NCBI GenBank assembly: GCA_024742575.1
Contig: JANSYF010000026.1
Location: forward strand, 1 to 40,993
Length of the DNA: 40,993 nucleotides
Source: Paracoccaceae bacterium
GTDB taxonomy: Bacteria; Pseudomonadota; Alphaproteobacteria; Rhodobacterales; Rhodobacteraceae
Direction: 5' to 3'
Part shown: positions 7,994 through 15,682 of the stretch, in pieces
How positions within the stretch are numbered: position 1 is the first letter of the stretch
How the letters are laid out: each line of letters starts with the position of its first letter
Position numbers and translations under genes: made by a program
The notes under the pieces: generated by a model
Seen by the model: only the letters and a program-made list of their open reading frames with translations
What the model was told of the DNA's origin: nothing
Database searches by the model: none

Positions 7994-9340
7994 CTAGACT
8001 GTGTCGAGGTATATTTCGACCCGTTCAGTCGGCGTCAGTTCGTCCATGTAGCGGATTTCCTGTTTCTTGGTCAGCACAAGGTTGCGGATGAGCTCGTCAT
8101 TAAAGATGCGCGGCATCACTTTGCTTTTCTCGAAAGCTGTCACAGCGCTGGGCCAGTCAGTGGGCACCTGCGGAAGATCAAGCGCGTACGCATTGCCCTT
8201 GATCGGGGCAGGGGGCATGGCACCGTCTTCTATCCCGACCAAACCCGCGCCAAGGATTGCCGCGAGCGTCAGGTAGGGGTTCACATCCCCCCCCGCCACA
8301 CGGTGTTCGACCCGCCGCGCCGCCGCGCTGCCGGACGGTACGCGGATTGCCACTGTGCGATTCTCGTAGGCCCATGCGATCCCGGTCGGGGCGTGGGCGT
8401 CAGGGACCAGACGGTCATAGCTGTTCATGTGTGGGGCATAGAGCAGGGTGCTGTCATTCATGCCATTCAGACACCCTGCGATGGCGTTGTGCAGCATCGG
8501 CGTGCCTTCGGGGCCGCCATTGTCAAAGACGTTTTCGCCCTTTTCGTTCAGCACCGAGAAATGCGTGTGCATGCCCGACCCGGCATAATCGGGATAGGGT
8601 TTGGCCATGAAGGACGCGGCAAAGCCGTGGCGGCGGGCCAGCCCTTTGACCAGCATCTTAAACAGCCACGCATCGTCGGCGGCGCGCAGGGCGTCGTCAC
8701 AATGCATCAGGTTCATTTCGAACTGACCCAGACCCGCCTCGGAAATCACTGTGTCGGCGGGAATGTCCATCGCTTCGCAGGCGTCATAAAGATCGGTGAA
8801 AAAGCGGTCGAACTGGTCGATCAGGCGGATCGACAGAATCTCGCCTGCCTTGCGGCGCTTGCCAGACCTTGGCGACGCAGGCACTTGCAGGTTGCGGGTG
8901 CTGTCGTCGATCAGGAAAAATTCTAGCTCCATCGCGACAACGGGCGTCAGGCCGCGTGCCTTGTAGCGCTGTACCACGGTGTTGAGCGCGTGGCGCGGGT
9001 CGCCTTCGTAGGGTTCACCGGTTTCGCGGAACATCCACAGCGGCAGCAGAGCGCTGGGTGCCTCAAGCCATGGCATCGGGACAAAGCCACGATCGGTCGG
9101 CCACAGCACCCCATCGGCATCACCCGCTTCGAACACCAGCGGGCTGTCGTCGATGTCTTCGCCCCAGATATCGAGGTTCAGAACAGAAAGCGGAAACCGG
9201 GTGCCGCCTTCAAGCACTTTGTCAGCAAAGCGTGCAGGTACGCGCTTTCCGCGCGCTTGTCCGTTGAGGTCTGAAGCCGCAACCCGGATCGTGCGGACCT
9301 GCGGGTTCTTGCGAAGCCAGTTGCGAATCTGGGAGTCCAT
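7994..9340 (-). CDS. second glutamine synthetase family ligase (gamma-glutamyl-amine synthetase-like)
   Basis: A 448-residue paralogue of the PuuA-like protein encoded two genes downstream, with about the same domain layout. Motifs include MELEFFLID (metal Glu), EAGLGQFEMNL, GSGMHTHFSVL, NRTVAIRVP and RRVEHRVAGGDVNPYL. It carries a short basic insert (about residues 163-170, SGKRRKAG) after the metal-binding strand that the other paralogue lacks. Two different ligases in one cluster suggest either two substrates or the two ends of one polyamine. ATG 9340 begins MDSQIRNWL; the ribosome site is weak. Immediately upstream (9358-9373) lies a perfect 16-bp palindrome that may be an operator for this gene and those after it. 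The family call is firm, the substrate unknown. Confidence 0.87.
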   Translation of the reverse strand: MDSQIRNWLRKNPQVRTIRVAASDLNGQARGKRVPARFADKVLEGGTRFPLSVLNLDIWGEDIDDSPLVFEAGDADGVLWPTDRGFVPMPWLEAPSALLPLWMFRETGEPYEGDPRHALNTVVQRYKARGLTPVVAMELEFFLIDDSTRNLQVPASPRSGKRRKAGEILSIRLIDQFDRFFTDLYDACEAMDIPADTVISEAGLGQFEMNLMHCDDALRAADDAWLFKMLVKGLARRHGFAASFMAKPYPDYAGSGMHTHFSVLNEKGENVFDNGGPEGTPMLHNAIAGCLNGMNDSTLLYAPHMNSYDRLVPDAHAPTGIAWAYENRTVAIRVPSGSAAARRVEHRVAGGDVNPYLTLAAILGAGLVGIEDGAMPPAPIKGNAYALDLPQVPTDWPSAVTAFEKSKVMPRIFNDELIRNLVLTKKQEIRYMDELTPTERVEIYLDTV

Positions 9341-9357
9341 TTAGGTGCCGTTTTCAA

Positions 9358-9373
9358 AAATTTGATCAAATTT
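9358..9373. promoter_or_regulatory. 16-bp perfect palindrome, putative operator of the second ligase gene
   Basis: AAATTTGATCAAATTT is fully self-complementary and centred 25 bases before the start codon at 9340. Its place in a 71-base gap between the permease and ligase genes suggests a binding site for a dimeric regulator and a possible internal promoter. It does not have the spacing of an FNR site (TTGAT-N4-ATCAA). No regulator gene lies in the cluster. Confidence 0.55.
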
Positions 9374-9411
9374 AGAAATAGGCGGTTGGACGGTAACTTA
9401 GCAAGCGAAAT

Positions 9412-10218
9412 TCAGCGAATGATGTTCAGTTTAAGCTTCATCTTGGTGCGCGCTTCTTGCGGCAGGTGCCGGTTCAGGCGACGATTGATCAAACCGAACA
9501 GGCTGATGATGCAGAGCGTCAGAAGGATGAAATAAAACGCGAGTATCGGGTAGGGGATGAAGGGGTTGAAGGTCTTGTCGGCAAAGAAACTGGCGTAATA
9601 AAGCGCGTCTCCTCGTTGCTGCCATGCTGGAAAGCCAGAGAAATAGACCAACGTCGTGGCGTGGAAGAGAAAGATCGCCTCGTTTGTGTAGGCGGGCCAC
9701 GCAAGCCGCAGCATAGTGGGCCATGTCACCCGTTTGAAGCGCGACCAGCCAGACATGCCATAGGCGTCAGCCGCTTCGATATCGCCGCGCGGAACGGATT
9801 GCAGTGCGCCGTAGAAAATCTCGCCTGAATAGGCAGCGGTGTTCAGGAACAGCACGATCAATGCCCCGAGCCACGCCGACGTGAACGGATCGAAGATGGG
9901 TGAAATCGGTTTGAGCGACAGGAACAGGAAATAGGCAAAGAAGAACTGAATAAACAGCGGCGAGCCACGGAAAAGGAAGATGAACCACGCGCTGGCCTTT
10001 CGCAGCACGGGGTTCTTGGATGCTTTGCCCAAGGCAACGGCGGTGGCAAGAAAGAACCCCGAACACAATGCCAGAACGCCGAAGTAGATGTTCCAGATCA
10101 TCCCAGACCCGATCAGCGTGAACTGCTGGCACAGCGTATATCCTTCCCTCGGAAGCAGGCGTTCGCCAATCCCGATGGAGCGCAGGCCGTAATCGGCGAC
10201 GGTTTCCCAGCAACTCAT
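9412..10218 (-). CDS. polar amino acid ABC transporter permease (HisM-like)
   Basis: Inner-membrane permease subunit of a HisJQMP/OccQMPJ-type importer. The 268-residue protein has several hydrophobic helices and the HisQM-family segment with the coupling-helix region ALQSVPRGDIEAADAYGMSGWSRF (about residues 150-173, EAA loop). The start is placed at ATG 10218, which overlaps the TGA of the preceding permease gene (ATGA, 10215-10218); the longer open frame upstream is a shadow of that gene. It pairs with the neighbouring permease as the heterodimeric channel. Substrate cannot be deduced; the adjacent ligases suggest an amine-bearing compound. Confidence 0.9.
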   Translation of the reverse strand: MSCWETVADYGLRSIGIGERLLPREGYTLCQQFTLIGSGMIWNIYFGVLALCSGFFLATAVALGKASKNPVLRKASAWFIFLFRGSPLFIQFFFAYFLFLSLKPISPIFDPFTSAWLGALIVLFLNTAAYSGEIFYGALQSVPRGDIEAADAYGMSGWSRFKRVTWPTMLRLAWPAYTNEAIFLFHATTLVYFSGFPAWQQRGDALYYASFFADKTFNPFIPYPILAFYFILLTLCIISLFGLINRRLNRHLPQEARTKMKLKLNIIR

Positions 10219-11096
10219 GCCGCTTTCCTCTGCGCGTCGCCAGCCAAGGTGGCCTGCCCATGGGTCAGTTTGCGCATCACCTTGTCGAGCACGATTTCCG
10301 AAATCCGGGTGAACAGCAGGTAAAACACCAGCAGGGCTAGGAAGTACCACATGCGCCAATCGCCATGCGGGTAGTCGGTGAAGCGGGCTGTTTTTGCGCC
10401 ACCCAGTTCGCGGGCCCAGTAGACGATGTCTTCGACACCCAACAAAAACAGAAGCGGTGTCGCCTTGATCAGGACCATCCAGAGGTTCGACAGACCGGGT
10501 AGGGCGAAGACCCACATTTGCGGTACAAGGATACGCCAGAACACCTGTCGACGGGTCATGCCATAGGATTCTGCAGTTTCAAGTTGGTTGTGCGGAACGG
10601 CCCGCATCGCACCGTACAATACGTTGGCGGCGAACGCGCCAAAGACGATAGCGAAGGTCAAAACAGCGAGCATAAAGCCATAGGTTTCATGCACCCATTG
10701 CGGTGAATTGCCCAAAGGCAACTTGGCAATGTCGCAGACCACGAAGTCATTGCCCTGCCAAATGCTATCGGTCCAGTCTGGGCATTTGACCTCGTGGCGT
10801 ATCCATTCGAACAACTGGTCAAGTGCGATCACGAAAAACAGGAAGAACGCGATGTCTGGGACACCGCGCACGACGGCGATATAGGCTTTGCCGAACCAAC
10901 TCAGCGGTGCGAAATGCGACCGGGCGCTGGACGCTCCAAGAAAGCCAAAGGCCAAGGCGGTGGGCGCTGTGATTGCCAGAAGCAGAAGAACGGTAAACAC
11001 CGACGTGTAGATCGCCATGTGTTTACCTGTAGTCAGGTAGCAGGCCATCCATGCGAGGTCGTCAAGCGACGCGGGATCGACACAAAAACTGAACAT
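10215..11096 (-). CDS. polar amino acid ABC transporter permease (HisQ-like)
   Basis: First permease of the importer, 293 residues, with an N-terminal helix around residues 25-50, FGKAYIAVVRGVPDIAFF (the family's RGxP segment) and the EAA coupling loop AMRAVPHNQLETAESYGMTRRQVF. It has an unusually long periplasmic stretch with two cysteines (about residues 100-135, KCPDWTDSIWQGNDFVVCD). ATG 11096 has AGGGGA 5-10 bases upstream; the open frame continues upstream to 11165 without a better start. The binding-protein gene lies 179 bases upstream, separated by a strong hairpin, which probably makes the permeases less abundant than the binding protein. Confidence 0.9.
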   Translation of the reverse strand: MFSFCVDPASLDDLAWMACYLTTGKHMAIYTSVFTVLLLLAITAPTALAFGFLGASSARSHFAPLSWFGKAYIAVVRGVPDIAFFLFFVIALDQLFEWIRHEVKCPDWTDSIWQGNDFVVCDIAKLPLGNSPQWVHETYGFMLAVLTFAIVFGAFAANVLYGAMRAVPHNQLETAESYGMTRRQVFWRILVPQMWVFALPGLSNLWMVLIKATPLLFLLGVEDIVYWARELGGAKTARFTDYPHGDWRMWYFLALLVFYLLFTRISEIVLDKVMRKLTHGQATLAGDAQRKAA

Positions 11097-11228
11097 CTGG
11101 TCCCCTGAATGGCTTTGGATAGGACAAGTCTTGCACGTCCCGGCTGTGCTTGACAATTCGCGCATCGCGTAACGTCTTGAGTGGTTTCAGGAAAACCGTG
11201 GTCACGCGTAGGTCTTGGGCAGAAACGA

Positions 11229-11254
11229 GAAGGGGTCGCAGTTGCGACCCCTTC
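11229..11254 (-). terminator. intercistronic hairpin between binding-protein and permease genes
   Basis: A perfect 12-bp stem (arms GAAGGGGTCGCA and TGCGACCCCTTC, 2-base loop) lies 22 bases after the stop of the binding-protein gene. On the minus strand it lacks a clean T-run, so it more likely acts as partial terminator or 3'-end stabiliser than as full stop. On the plus strand it is followed by GCTTTTT. Confidence 0.7.
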
Positions 11255-11275
11255 GCTTTTTGGGGTGCACGCGGA

Positions 11276-12001
11276 TCAGAAGCCCGGTCCGATTTCCCAT
11301 TTTGCAAGCAACGCGTTAAGCGTGCCGTCGTCTTTCATGGACTGGATCGCCGCGTTGAACTTGTCTTTCAGTTCGGTGTCGGATTCCCGGACGCCCATGC
11401 CAACGCCGCCACCGATCAGTTCTTGCTTGTCGAGCACAACAAGGTCGGCGTTTTCTTCTGCGATTGGGCGCAAGTAAGCGTCGTCCGCCAAAACAGCGTC
11501 AGCTTCGCCGCTGCGCACTGCTGCGATGGTTTCATCCGGGGTCGCGAATTCGACAAGAGTCGCACCGCTTGCGGCGATGAACGCCGCTTGGATGGTGTTC
11601 GCCTGCGCGGCGATCACGCCACCGTCAAAATCCACGTCTGTGCCGTCAAGGGCGAGGTAGGTGGACGGATCCGGCTGAGTGTAGTTCTGGGTAAAGTCGA
11701 TCACTTCGTCACGTTCGTCGGTGATCGACATGCCCGCGATGATGGTGTCGTAGTTGCCCGACACGAGGTTGGGGATGATGCTGTCCCATTCGTTGGTGAC
11801 CCATTCACAGGTCAGTTCAGCGCGGGCGCACAGTTCGTCACCCAATTCACGCTCGAATCCATCGACTTCGCCGGAATCGTTGATGAAGTTATACGGAGGG
11901 TAAGCGCCTTCGGTGCCCATGCGAACAACGGAGTGGCTGCCGGCAAACGCAACAGAGGCCGTAATGACCAATGCAGCTGTGCCGAGAAGGATGAATTTCA
12001 T
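11276..12001 (-). CDS. polar amino acid ABC transporter periplasmic binding protein
   Basis: Periplasmic solute receptor of the PAAT family (SBP_bac_3 fold), 241 residues. It has a Sec signal peptide MKFILLGTAALVITASVAFA with cleavage before GSHS. The mature N-terminus has MGTEGAYPPYNFINDSGEVDGFE, the family's ligand-pocket signature, then a cysteine pair (ELCARAELTCEW) likely forming a disulfide, and the SGNYDTIIAGMSITDERDEVIDFT segment. ATG 12001 has GGGAGA upstream. It lies 25 bases after the ATPase gene. The conserved Asp/Arg ligand contacts suggest an alpha-amino acid or opine-like ligand (family knowledge); the specific ligand is unknown. Confidence 0.93.
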   Translation of the reverse strand: MKFILLGTAALVITASVAFAGSHSVVRMGTEGAYPPYNFINDSGEVDGFERELGDELCARAELTCEWVTNEWDSIIPNLVSGNYDTIIAGMSITDERDEVIDFTQNYTQPDPSTYLALDGTDVDFDGGVIAAQANTIQAAFIAASGATLVEFATPDETIAAVRSGEADAVLADDAYLRPIAEENADLVVLDKQELIGGGVGMGVRESDTELKDKFNAAIQSMKDDGTLNALLAKWEIGPGF

Positions 12002-12026
12002 ATTGGTTTCTCCCGGTTTTTGGTGG

Positions 12027-12800
12027 TTAATCGGCCATCGTGGAGGACAGAAATCCCCTCAAACGGTCCGATTTCGGTGCGCCGAACAGGTCGTCCGGCG
12101 CGCCTTCTTCCTCGATCAGACCTTGATGCAGGAACACGACGTGGTTGCTCACGTCGCGCGCCATTTTCATGTCATGGGTGACAATCAGCATGGTTCGGCC
12201 TTCAGAGGCGAGATCTTTGATTACTCTTACGACTTCCTGTTCCAACTCTGGATCGAGTGCCGAGGTTGGTTCGTCAAACAATAGCGCTTCCGGCTCCATA
12301 CAAAGCGCACGGGCGATGGCCGCGCGCTGTTGCTGGCCGCCCGACAGCATGGCGGGGTAGACATCGCATTTGTCGCCGATGCCCACCTTGTCGAGATAGC
12401 CGCGCGCCGCCTTTTCCGCCTCGGCCCTGTCGCGTCCAAGGACTGTCACGGGCGCTTCCATCACGTTTTGCAGGATCGTCATGTGGGACCAGAGGTTGAA
12501 CTGCTGGAACACCATCGACAGGTTCGTTCGAATGCGCAGCACCTGTTTCGCTTCCGCAGGATGCCGCCCCAGACCGCTGCCTTTCCAATGGACTGCTTCG
12601 CCCTTGAACAGGATATCCCCCTGTTGGCTGTCCTCGAGCAAGTTGGCACAGCGCAGAATGGTGGACTTGCCCGATCCTGATGATCCAATCAGCGACACCA
12701 CGTCGCCGCGATGCGCGGTAATATCGACACCCTTGATGACTTCAAGGCTTCCGTACTGCTTGTGCAGGTTGCGTATTTCCAGAACGGGGGTGTCTGTCAC
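12027..12800 (-). CDS. polar amino acid ABC transporter ATP-binding protein (HisP-like)
   Basis: Cytoplasmic ATPase that energises the importer. The 257-residue protein shows the Walker A motif GSSGSGKST at residues 39-47, the Q-loop in MVFQQFNLW, the signature LSGGQQQRAAIARAL, Walker B LLFDEPTSALDPE and the switch His in LIVTHDM. The insertion after Walker A (KGEAVHWKGSGLGRHPAEAKQVLRIRTN) is typical of HisP/OccP-like ATPases. It is the first gene of the minus-strand cluster and starts with GTG 12800; the ribosome site is weak (AGAGCCC). An inverted repeat 67-80 bases upstream may be part of the cluster's promoter region. Confidence 0.94.
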   Translation of the reverse strand: MTDTPVLEIRNLHKQYGSLEVIKGVDITAHRGDVVSLIGSSGSGKSTILRCANLLEDSQQGDILFKGEAVHWKGSGLGRHPAEAKQVLRIRTNLSMVFQQFNLWSHMTILQNVMEAPVTVLGRDRAEAEKAARGYLDKVGIGDKCDVYPAMLSGGQQQRAAIARALCMEPEALLFDEPTSALDPELEQEVVRVIKDLASEGRTMLIVTHDMKMARDVSNHVVFLHQGLIEEEGAPDDLFGAPKSDRLRGFLSSTMAD

Positions 12801-12866
12801 AAAGGGCTCTGACGGGTTGGGTCAAGGATGCGACGCAGGATGACGCCAAAATGCGGGGTGATGCAA

Positions 12867-12880
12867 TGTCGAAATCGACA
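12867..12880. promoter_or_regulatory. inverted repeat in the promoter region of the ABC/ligase cluster
   Basis: TGTCGA-AA-TCGACA, six-base arms around two bases, lies in the 116-base gap upstream of the ATPase gene, the first of the cluster. It may be an operator, but no regulator is encoded nearby and short repeats of this size also occur by chance in GC-rich DNA. Confidence 0.3.
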
Positions 12881-12916
12881 ATTCCTGCCGGGACCGCCGT
12901 TGTGACCCAGCGTCAG

Positions 12917-13651
12917 TCAGATCGGTGGCGCAGGAATGGGCTCTGCAAGGTAGGCTTGCACATCCAGAACGCAGAAGGTCATGTGGCCGCCCATCTGTTC
13001 AGGGTTTGCTGTTTTGAGCGCGGAGGTCGCAGCCGATAAGGCGCGGCGCAGTGGTTCGGGGTCCGTGCCTTGCGCGGCGATCATGGGCAAGCCGGGCGTT
13101 GGGCGCGTGGTACCAGCGGGCGTCACTTGCGCGGCGTTTGGATCGACCGCTTGCAGGATGCGCCATGTCACAGCGTCAAGGCAGGCGATGTCGGCACGAC
13201 CTGCTGCAACGGCCGCAAGTGACGCGGCATGGGCACCGGTTTCGAGATACGTGGTGATCGACCTTAGGGCAGGGATGTCTTGTGCTGCGGCCCAGCCTGA
13301 CTGGCTGTCGGCGCTGTTATACGCCAACGTCCGGGGTTGGCCCGAAAGTCCGGTGCAGGTGATGATCTGGGAATGGTAATTCGCAGCAGGTCCACCCAGC
13401 CCGAAATCCAGTGTGCCGATATACTGAACCTTGCCGTGCAGTTTGCTGCGAAATGGAAGACCGCAGGTCATGGACAGCGCGAGATCCGGTGACAGCCAGT
13501 GATCGTATAGATCGGTGGGCAGGTCTTCTGGCGGTGTAAGGTCCGGAAGCACCAGACCTTCTTTCTGCGCACAGCTCTGTACCACAGACCAGTATCCACG
13601 CCAGAGATCTGCGTTTTCGGCCCGCCAATACATCGGCAGGCTGGCGATCAT
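12917..13651 (-). CDS. PhnD-like phosphate/phosphonate-type binding protein lacking a signal peptide
   Basis: A 244-residue protein resembling the PhnD-type ligand-binding fold. It begins MIASLPMYW directly at the first beta strand, with no signal peptide, and has the SMTCGLPFR segment, a GADIACLDAVTW-like stretch (RADIACLDAVTW, about residues 165-176) and a C-terminal helix pair. Export or transport is therefore doubtful; a cytoplasmic or sensory ligand-binding role is possible. ATG 13651 overlaps the stop codon of the TerB-like gene (ATGA, 13648-13651). No permease or ATPase accompanies it, so it is an orphan binding domain. It is the last gene of the rlmJ operon. Medium certainty about the family, none about the ligand. 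Confidence 0.72.
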   Translation of the reverse strand: MIASLPMYWRAENADLWRGYWSVVQSCAQKEGLVLPDLTPPEDLPTDLYDHWLSPDLALSMTCGLPFRSKLHGKVQYIGTLDFGLGGPAANYHSQIITCTGLSGQPRTLAYNSADSQSGWAAAQDIPALRSITTYLETGAHAASLAAVAAGRADIACLDAVTWRILQAVDPNAAQVTPAGTTRPTPGLPMIAAQGTDPEPLRRALSAATSALKTANPEQMGGHMTFCVLDVQAYLAEPIPAPPI

Positions 13652-14085
13652 GCCTTGGCAACGCGTTGCCGAGCCAGCGCACTGTCCCGGTCGTTGATCC
13701 CCAAAAGCTTGGCCACAAGACGCAACAGCGCGTCTTCCTCGGCCTCGCGCACGCCATCGGCCAAAACGACCTCCCACAGCGCCTCGATCACCGCGATGCG
13801 GTCTTCGTAGGGGACAGCCTCCTTGATGGCACCGGTAAAGCGGACAGTGTCGGGGGCTTCGGCCTCGAGCTCCTCGGCGTCGCCGCGCAGCTTGGACGCC
13901 TCAAACGGCGATAGGCCGTAGCGCGATGCGGCGATCCGGTCGATGCGGGTTTTCTCGCTCTCGTCGTAATCGCCATCGGTGCGGGCGACCCGCACCAGCA
14001 AGGCGGTTAGCGCAAGGCGCGCGTCGGTGTCAGGAAGCGGGGCGGGGTCGGGCGCAGTGAGGCGCTTAAGGAAATCAGCAAACAT
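13648..14085 (-). CDS. TerB-like (TerB-N/DjlA-type) helical protein
   Basis: A 145-residue all-helical acidic protein resembling the tellurite-resistance TerB family. Two acidic loop repeats stand out: VARTDGDYDESEKTRID (about residues 35-51) and EVVLADGVREAEEDALLRLVA (about 105-125), each with the DG-x(5)-E pattern of the family's metal-binding sites. The start MFADFLKRLT at 14085 fits the usual N-terminus, though the bases before it (CCCCCTCC) do not make a ribosome site; an alternative TTG at 14121 sits four bases after the upstream stop codon and could be used by translational coupling. No other ter genes are present, so tellurite resistance is not implied. The role is unknown. Confidence 0.78.
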   Translation of the reverse strand: MFADFLKRLTAPDPAPLPDTDARLALTALLVRVARTDGDYDESEKTRIDRIAASRYGLSPFEASKLRGDAEELEAEAPDTVRFTGAIKEAVPYEDRIAVIEALWEVVLADGVREAEEDALLRLVAKLLGINDRDSALARQRVAKA

Positions 14086-14124
14086 GGAGGGGGATATATG
14101 CCGCGCGCATCGGTTCGCCAATGG

Positions 14125-14796
14125 TTATCCGGAAAGTGCCACCACATCGTAGAGGATATCGTCCAGCGCGATGCCCCCCGGATCTGTGTTCTGGAGCGTC
14201 AGCGCGGTGATCCCTGTGGCACTGCGCCAAGCGAGGGAGATAACACCATGGGTCAGAGGTAGCGTGACCTGTGTGGTCTGGCCTGTGGCGTGGTGGAAGG
14301 TCAGCAACATGGTTCCCGGCGTAGGGCGTTGGCCAAGTGGGTCGGGGTATTCCGCGTGCAGGCGCAGGCCGATGGCGGTTTGCGGCGTGTCAAAGACCAG
14401 CGCGGCGCTGCCTTCGCCGCGACCTTGGGGCAAGTCCGCGCCCAAGGGGCCAACGGGAAAGAGGGCGTTTGATCCGAAACCTGTGTGGTGGGCGATGGCG
14501 AAGGTCTGGCCCGGTGCGCCGGGGATGGTGCGCAGCGGTTGGGTCGGTTTGCCGGTCAGTGCATCGAACCCGTCGGTGTCATGCGCGGTCTGCCCGTCAA
14601 GCCGTTCGCCGATGGTCAAACCCGGCGCGCGCCAGTGCTGGTCGATGCGGTGGCCGGGCTCAGGCGCAGGGGGCAAGGCGTCGAACCGTTCGATCCGGTG
14701 CGGCTGAAACAACAGGGTGTCATAGGGCACTGGGCGCAAATCGCCAGCAAGTGCAAGGCCAGGCAGGCAAATCAATGCGGCGCAGAGGCGGATCAT
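14125..14796 (-). CDS. secreted protein of unknown function, probable beta-sandwich
   Basis: A 223-residue product with a clear Sec signal peptide (MIRLCAALICLPGLALA, cleavage before GDLRPV). The mature part is rich in beta-forming residues, Gly, Pro and Thr, and ends with GIALDDILYDVVAL, a pattern seen at the end of many secreted jelly-roll domains. I do not recognise a named family. ATG 14796 overlaps the stop codon of rlmJ (ATGA, 14793-14796); the open frame upstream of it is a shadow of rlmJ. Translational coupling to a ribosomal RNA methyltransferase gene is likely a matter of operon packing rather than shared function. Confidence 0.75.
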   Translation of the reverse strand: MIRLCAALICLPGLALAGDLRPVPYDTLLFQPHRIERFDALPPAPEPGHRIDQHWRAPGLTIGERLDGQTAHDTDGFDALTGKPTQPLRTIPGAPGQTFAIAHHTGFGSNALFPVGPLGADLPQGRGEGSAALVFDTPQTAIGLRLHAEYPDPLGQRPTPGTMLLTFHHATGQTTQVTLPLTHGVISLAWRSATGITALTLQNTDPGGIALDDILYDVVALSG

Positions 14797-15560
14797 GTCA
14801 GTTTGCGGAACGCGGCGGACAGTGGTTTCAGCCCGGCCTCCAACCCGAAGGGTGGGTTCACTACAAAGAGGCCCGATCCGACCATGCGATGTCCCTCGCG
14901 GGCCGGGGGGAAATGCACCTCGTGGGTCAACGCCTGCGCGTGGTCTGCCTGTAAAGCGCGCAGCATGGGGCGGTGCGCGCCAGAGGTGAGGATCGGATAC
15001 CAGATCATCACCACACCGACATTCCATTTACGCAGGATCGCGGCCAGCCATTTCGGAATCTGGGTGTAGTCGGCTTTGATTTCGTAACTTGGATCCACCA
15101 ACATCAGCCCCCGGCGTGGCGTGGGGGGGCAAAGGCTTTGTGCCAAGGCAAGGCCATCCTGCTGATAGACATGCGTATTCGGCGCGCGCAAATTGATGCG
15201 CAGGGCGGCGTATTCCTGCGGGTGCAGTTCGGCCAGATGCAGGCTGTCCTCGGGGTGCAACAAGGCTTGCGCGATGGCGGGGGAACCGGGGTATAGGCCG
15301 TCTGGTTGGGCCGTCAGCGCCTTGATGTACGGATGATCCTTGGCAAACCCATCGCGCAGCCGTGCGATGCCTTGCGCCGCTTCACCGGTTTTGACCGCTT
15401 CGGGCGCGCGTAGATCATAGCGCCCGCGCCCGGCATGGGTTTCGATATAGCTTAGCGGTTTGGGCTTTTGCGTCAGATAATCAAGCGCCAGCGCAAGGGC
15501 GGCGTGTTTGTGCACATCTGCGGCATTGCCCGCGTGATAGAGGTGTTGATAGGACAGCAT
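14793..15560 (-). CDS. rlmJ: 23S rRNA (adenine(2030)-N6)-methyltransferase RlmJ
   Basis: SAM-dependent enzyme that methylates N6 of A2030 in 23S rRNA. The 255-residue protein opens with MLSYQHLYHAGNAADVHKH, the RlmJ N-terminal signature, and has the SAM loop YIETHAGRGRY (residues 38-48). The catalytic motif IV reads DPSY (156-159) rather than the DPPY of E. coli; Ser for the second Pro position is tolerated in this motif class (D/N-P-P/S-Y/F/W). C-terminal GSGLFVVNPPFGLE is also typical. ATG 15560 starts the operon that continues with three overlapping genes. The divergent glycosyltransferase gene begins 122 bases away. Confidence 0.93.
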   Translation of the reverse strand: MLSYQHLYHAGNAADVHKHAALALALDYLTQKPKPLSYIETHAGRGRYDLRAPEAVKTGEAAQGIARLRDGFAKDHPYIKALTAQPDGLYPGSPAIAQALLHPEDSLHLAELHPQEYAALRINLRAPNTHVYQQDGLALAQSLCPPTPRRGLMLVDPSYEIKADYTQIPKWLAAILRKWNVGVVMIWYPILTSGAHRPMLRALQADHAQALTHEVHFPPAREGHRMVGSGLFVVNPPFGLEAGLKPLSAAFRKLT

Positions 15561-15682
15561 GCGCCCGTGATAGGCCAGTTCGAAAGCGTCGGATAGGGGG
15601 CTTGGACCCCATCTAAAGGGTTGATCCCCGGTCCCGATCCATCAAACTGTGCGCGGCGGGTGACGAAACAGGAGAGCAGGCC

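Noticed and set aside
7415-8926. 503-codon open frame on the plus strand
   Set aside because: Antisense to the amidotransferase and second ligase genes, both of which have intact catalytic motifs; composition is that of a shadow frame.
9358-9373. FNR/Anr site
   Set aside because: The palindrome contains TTGAT and ATCAA but overlapping rather than separated by four bases, so it does not have FNR geometry.
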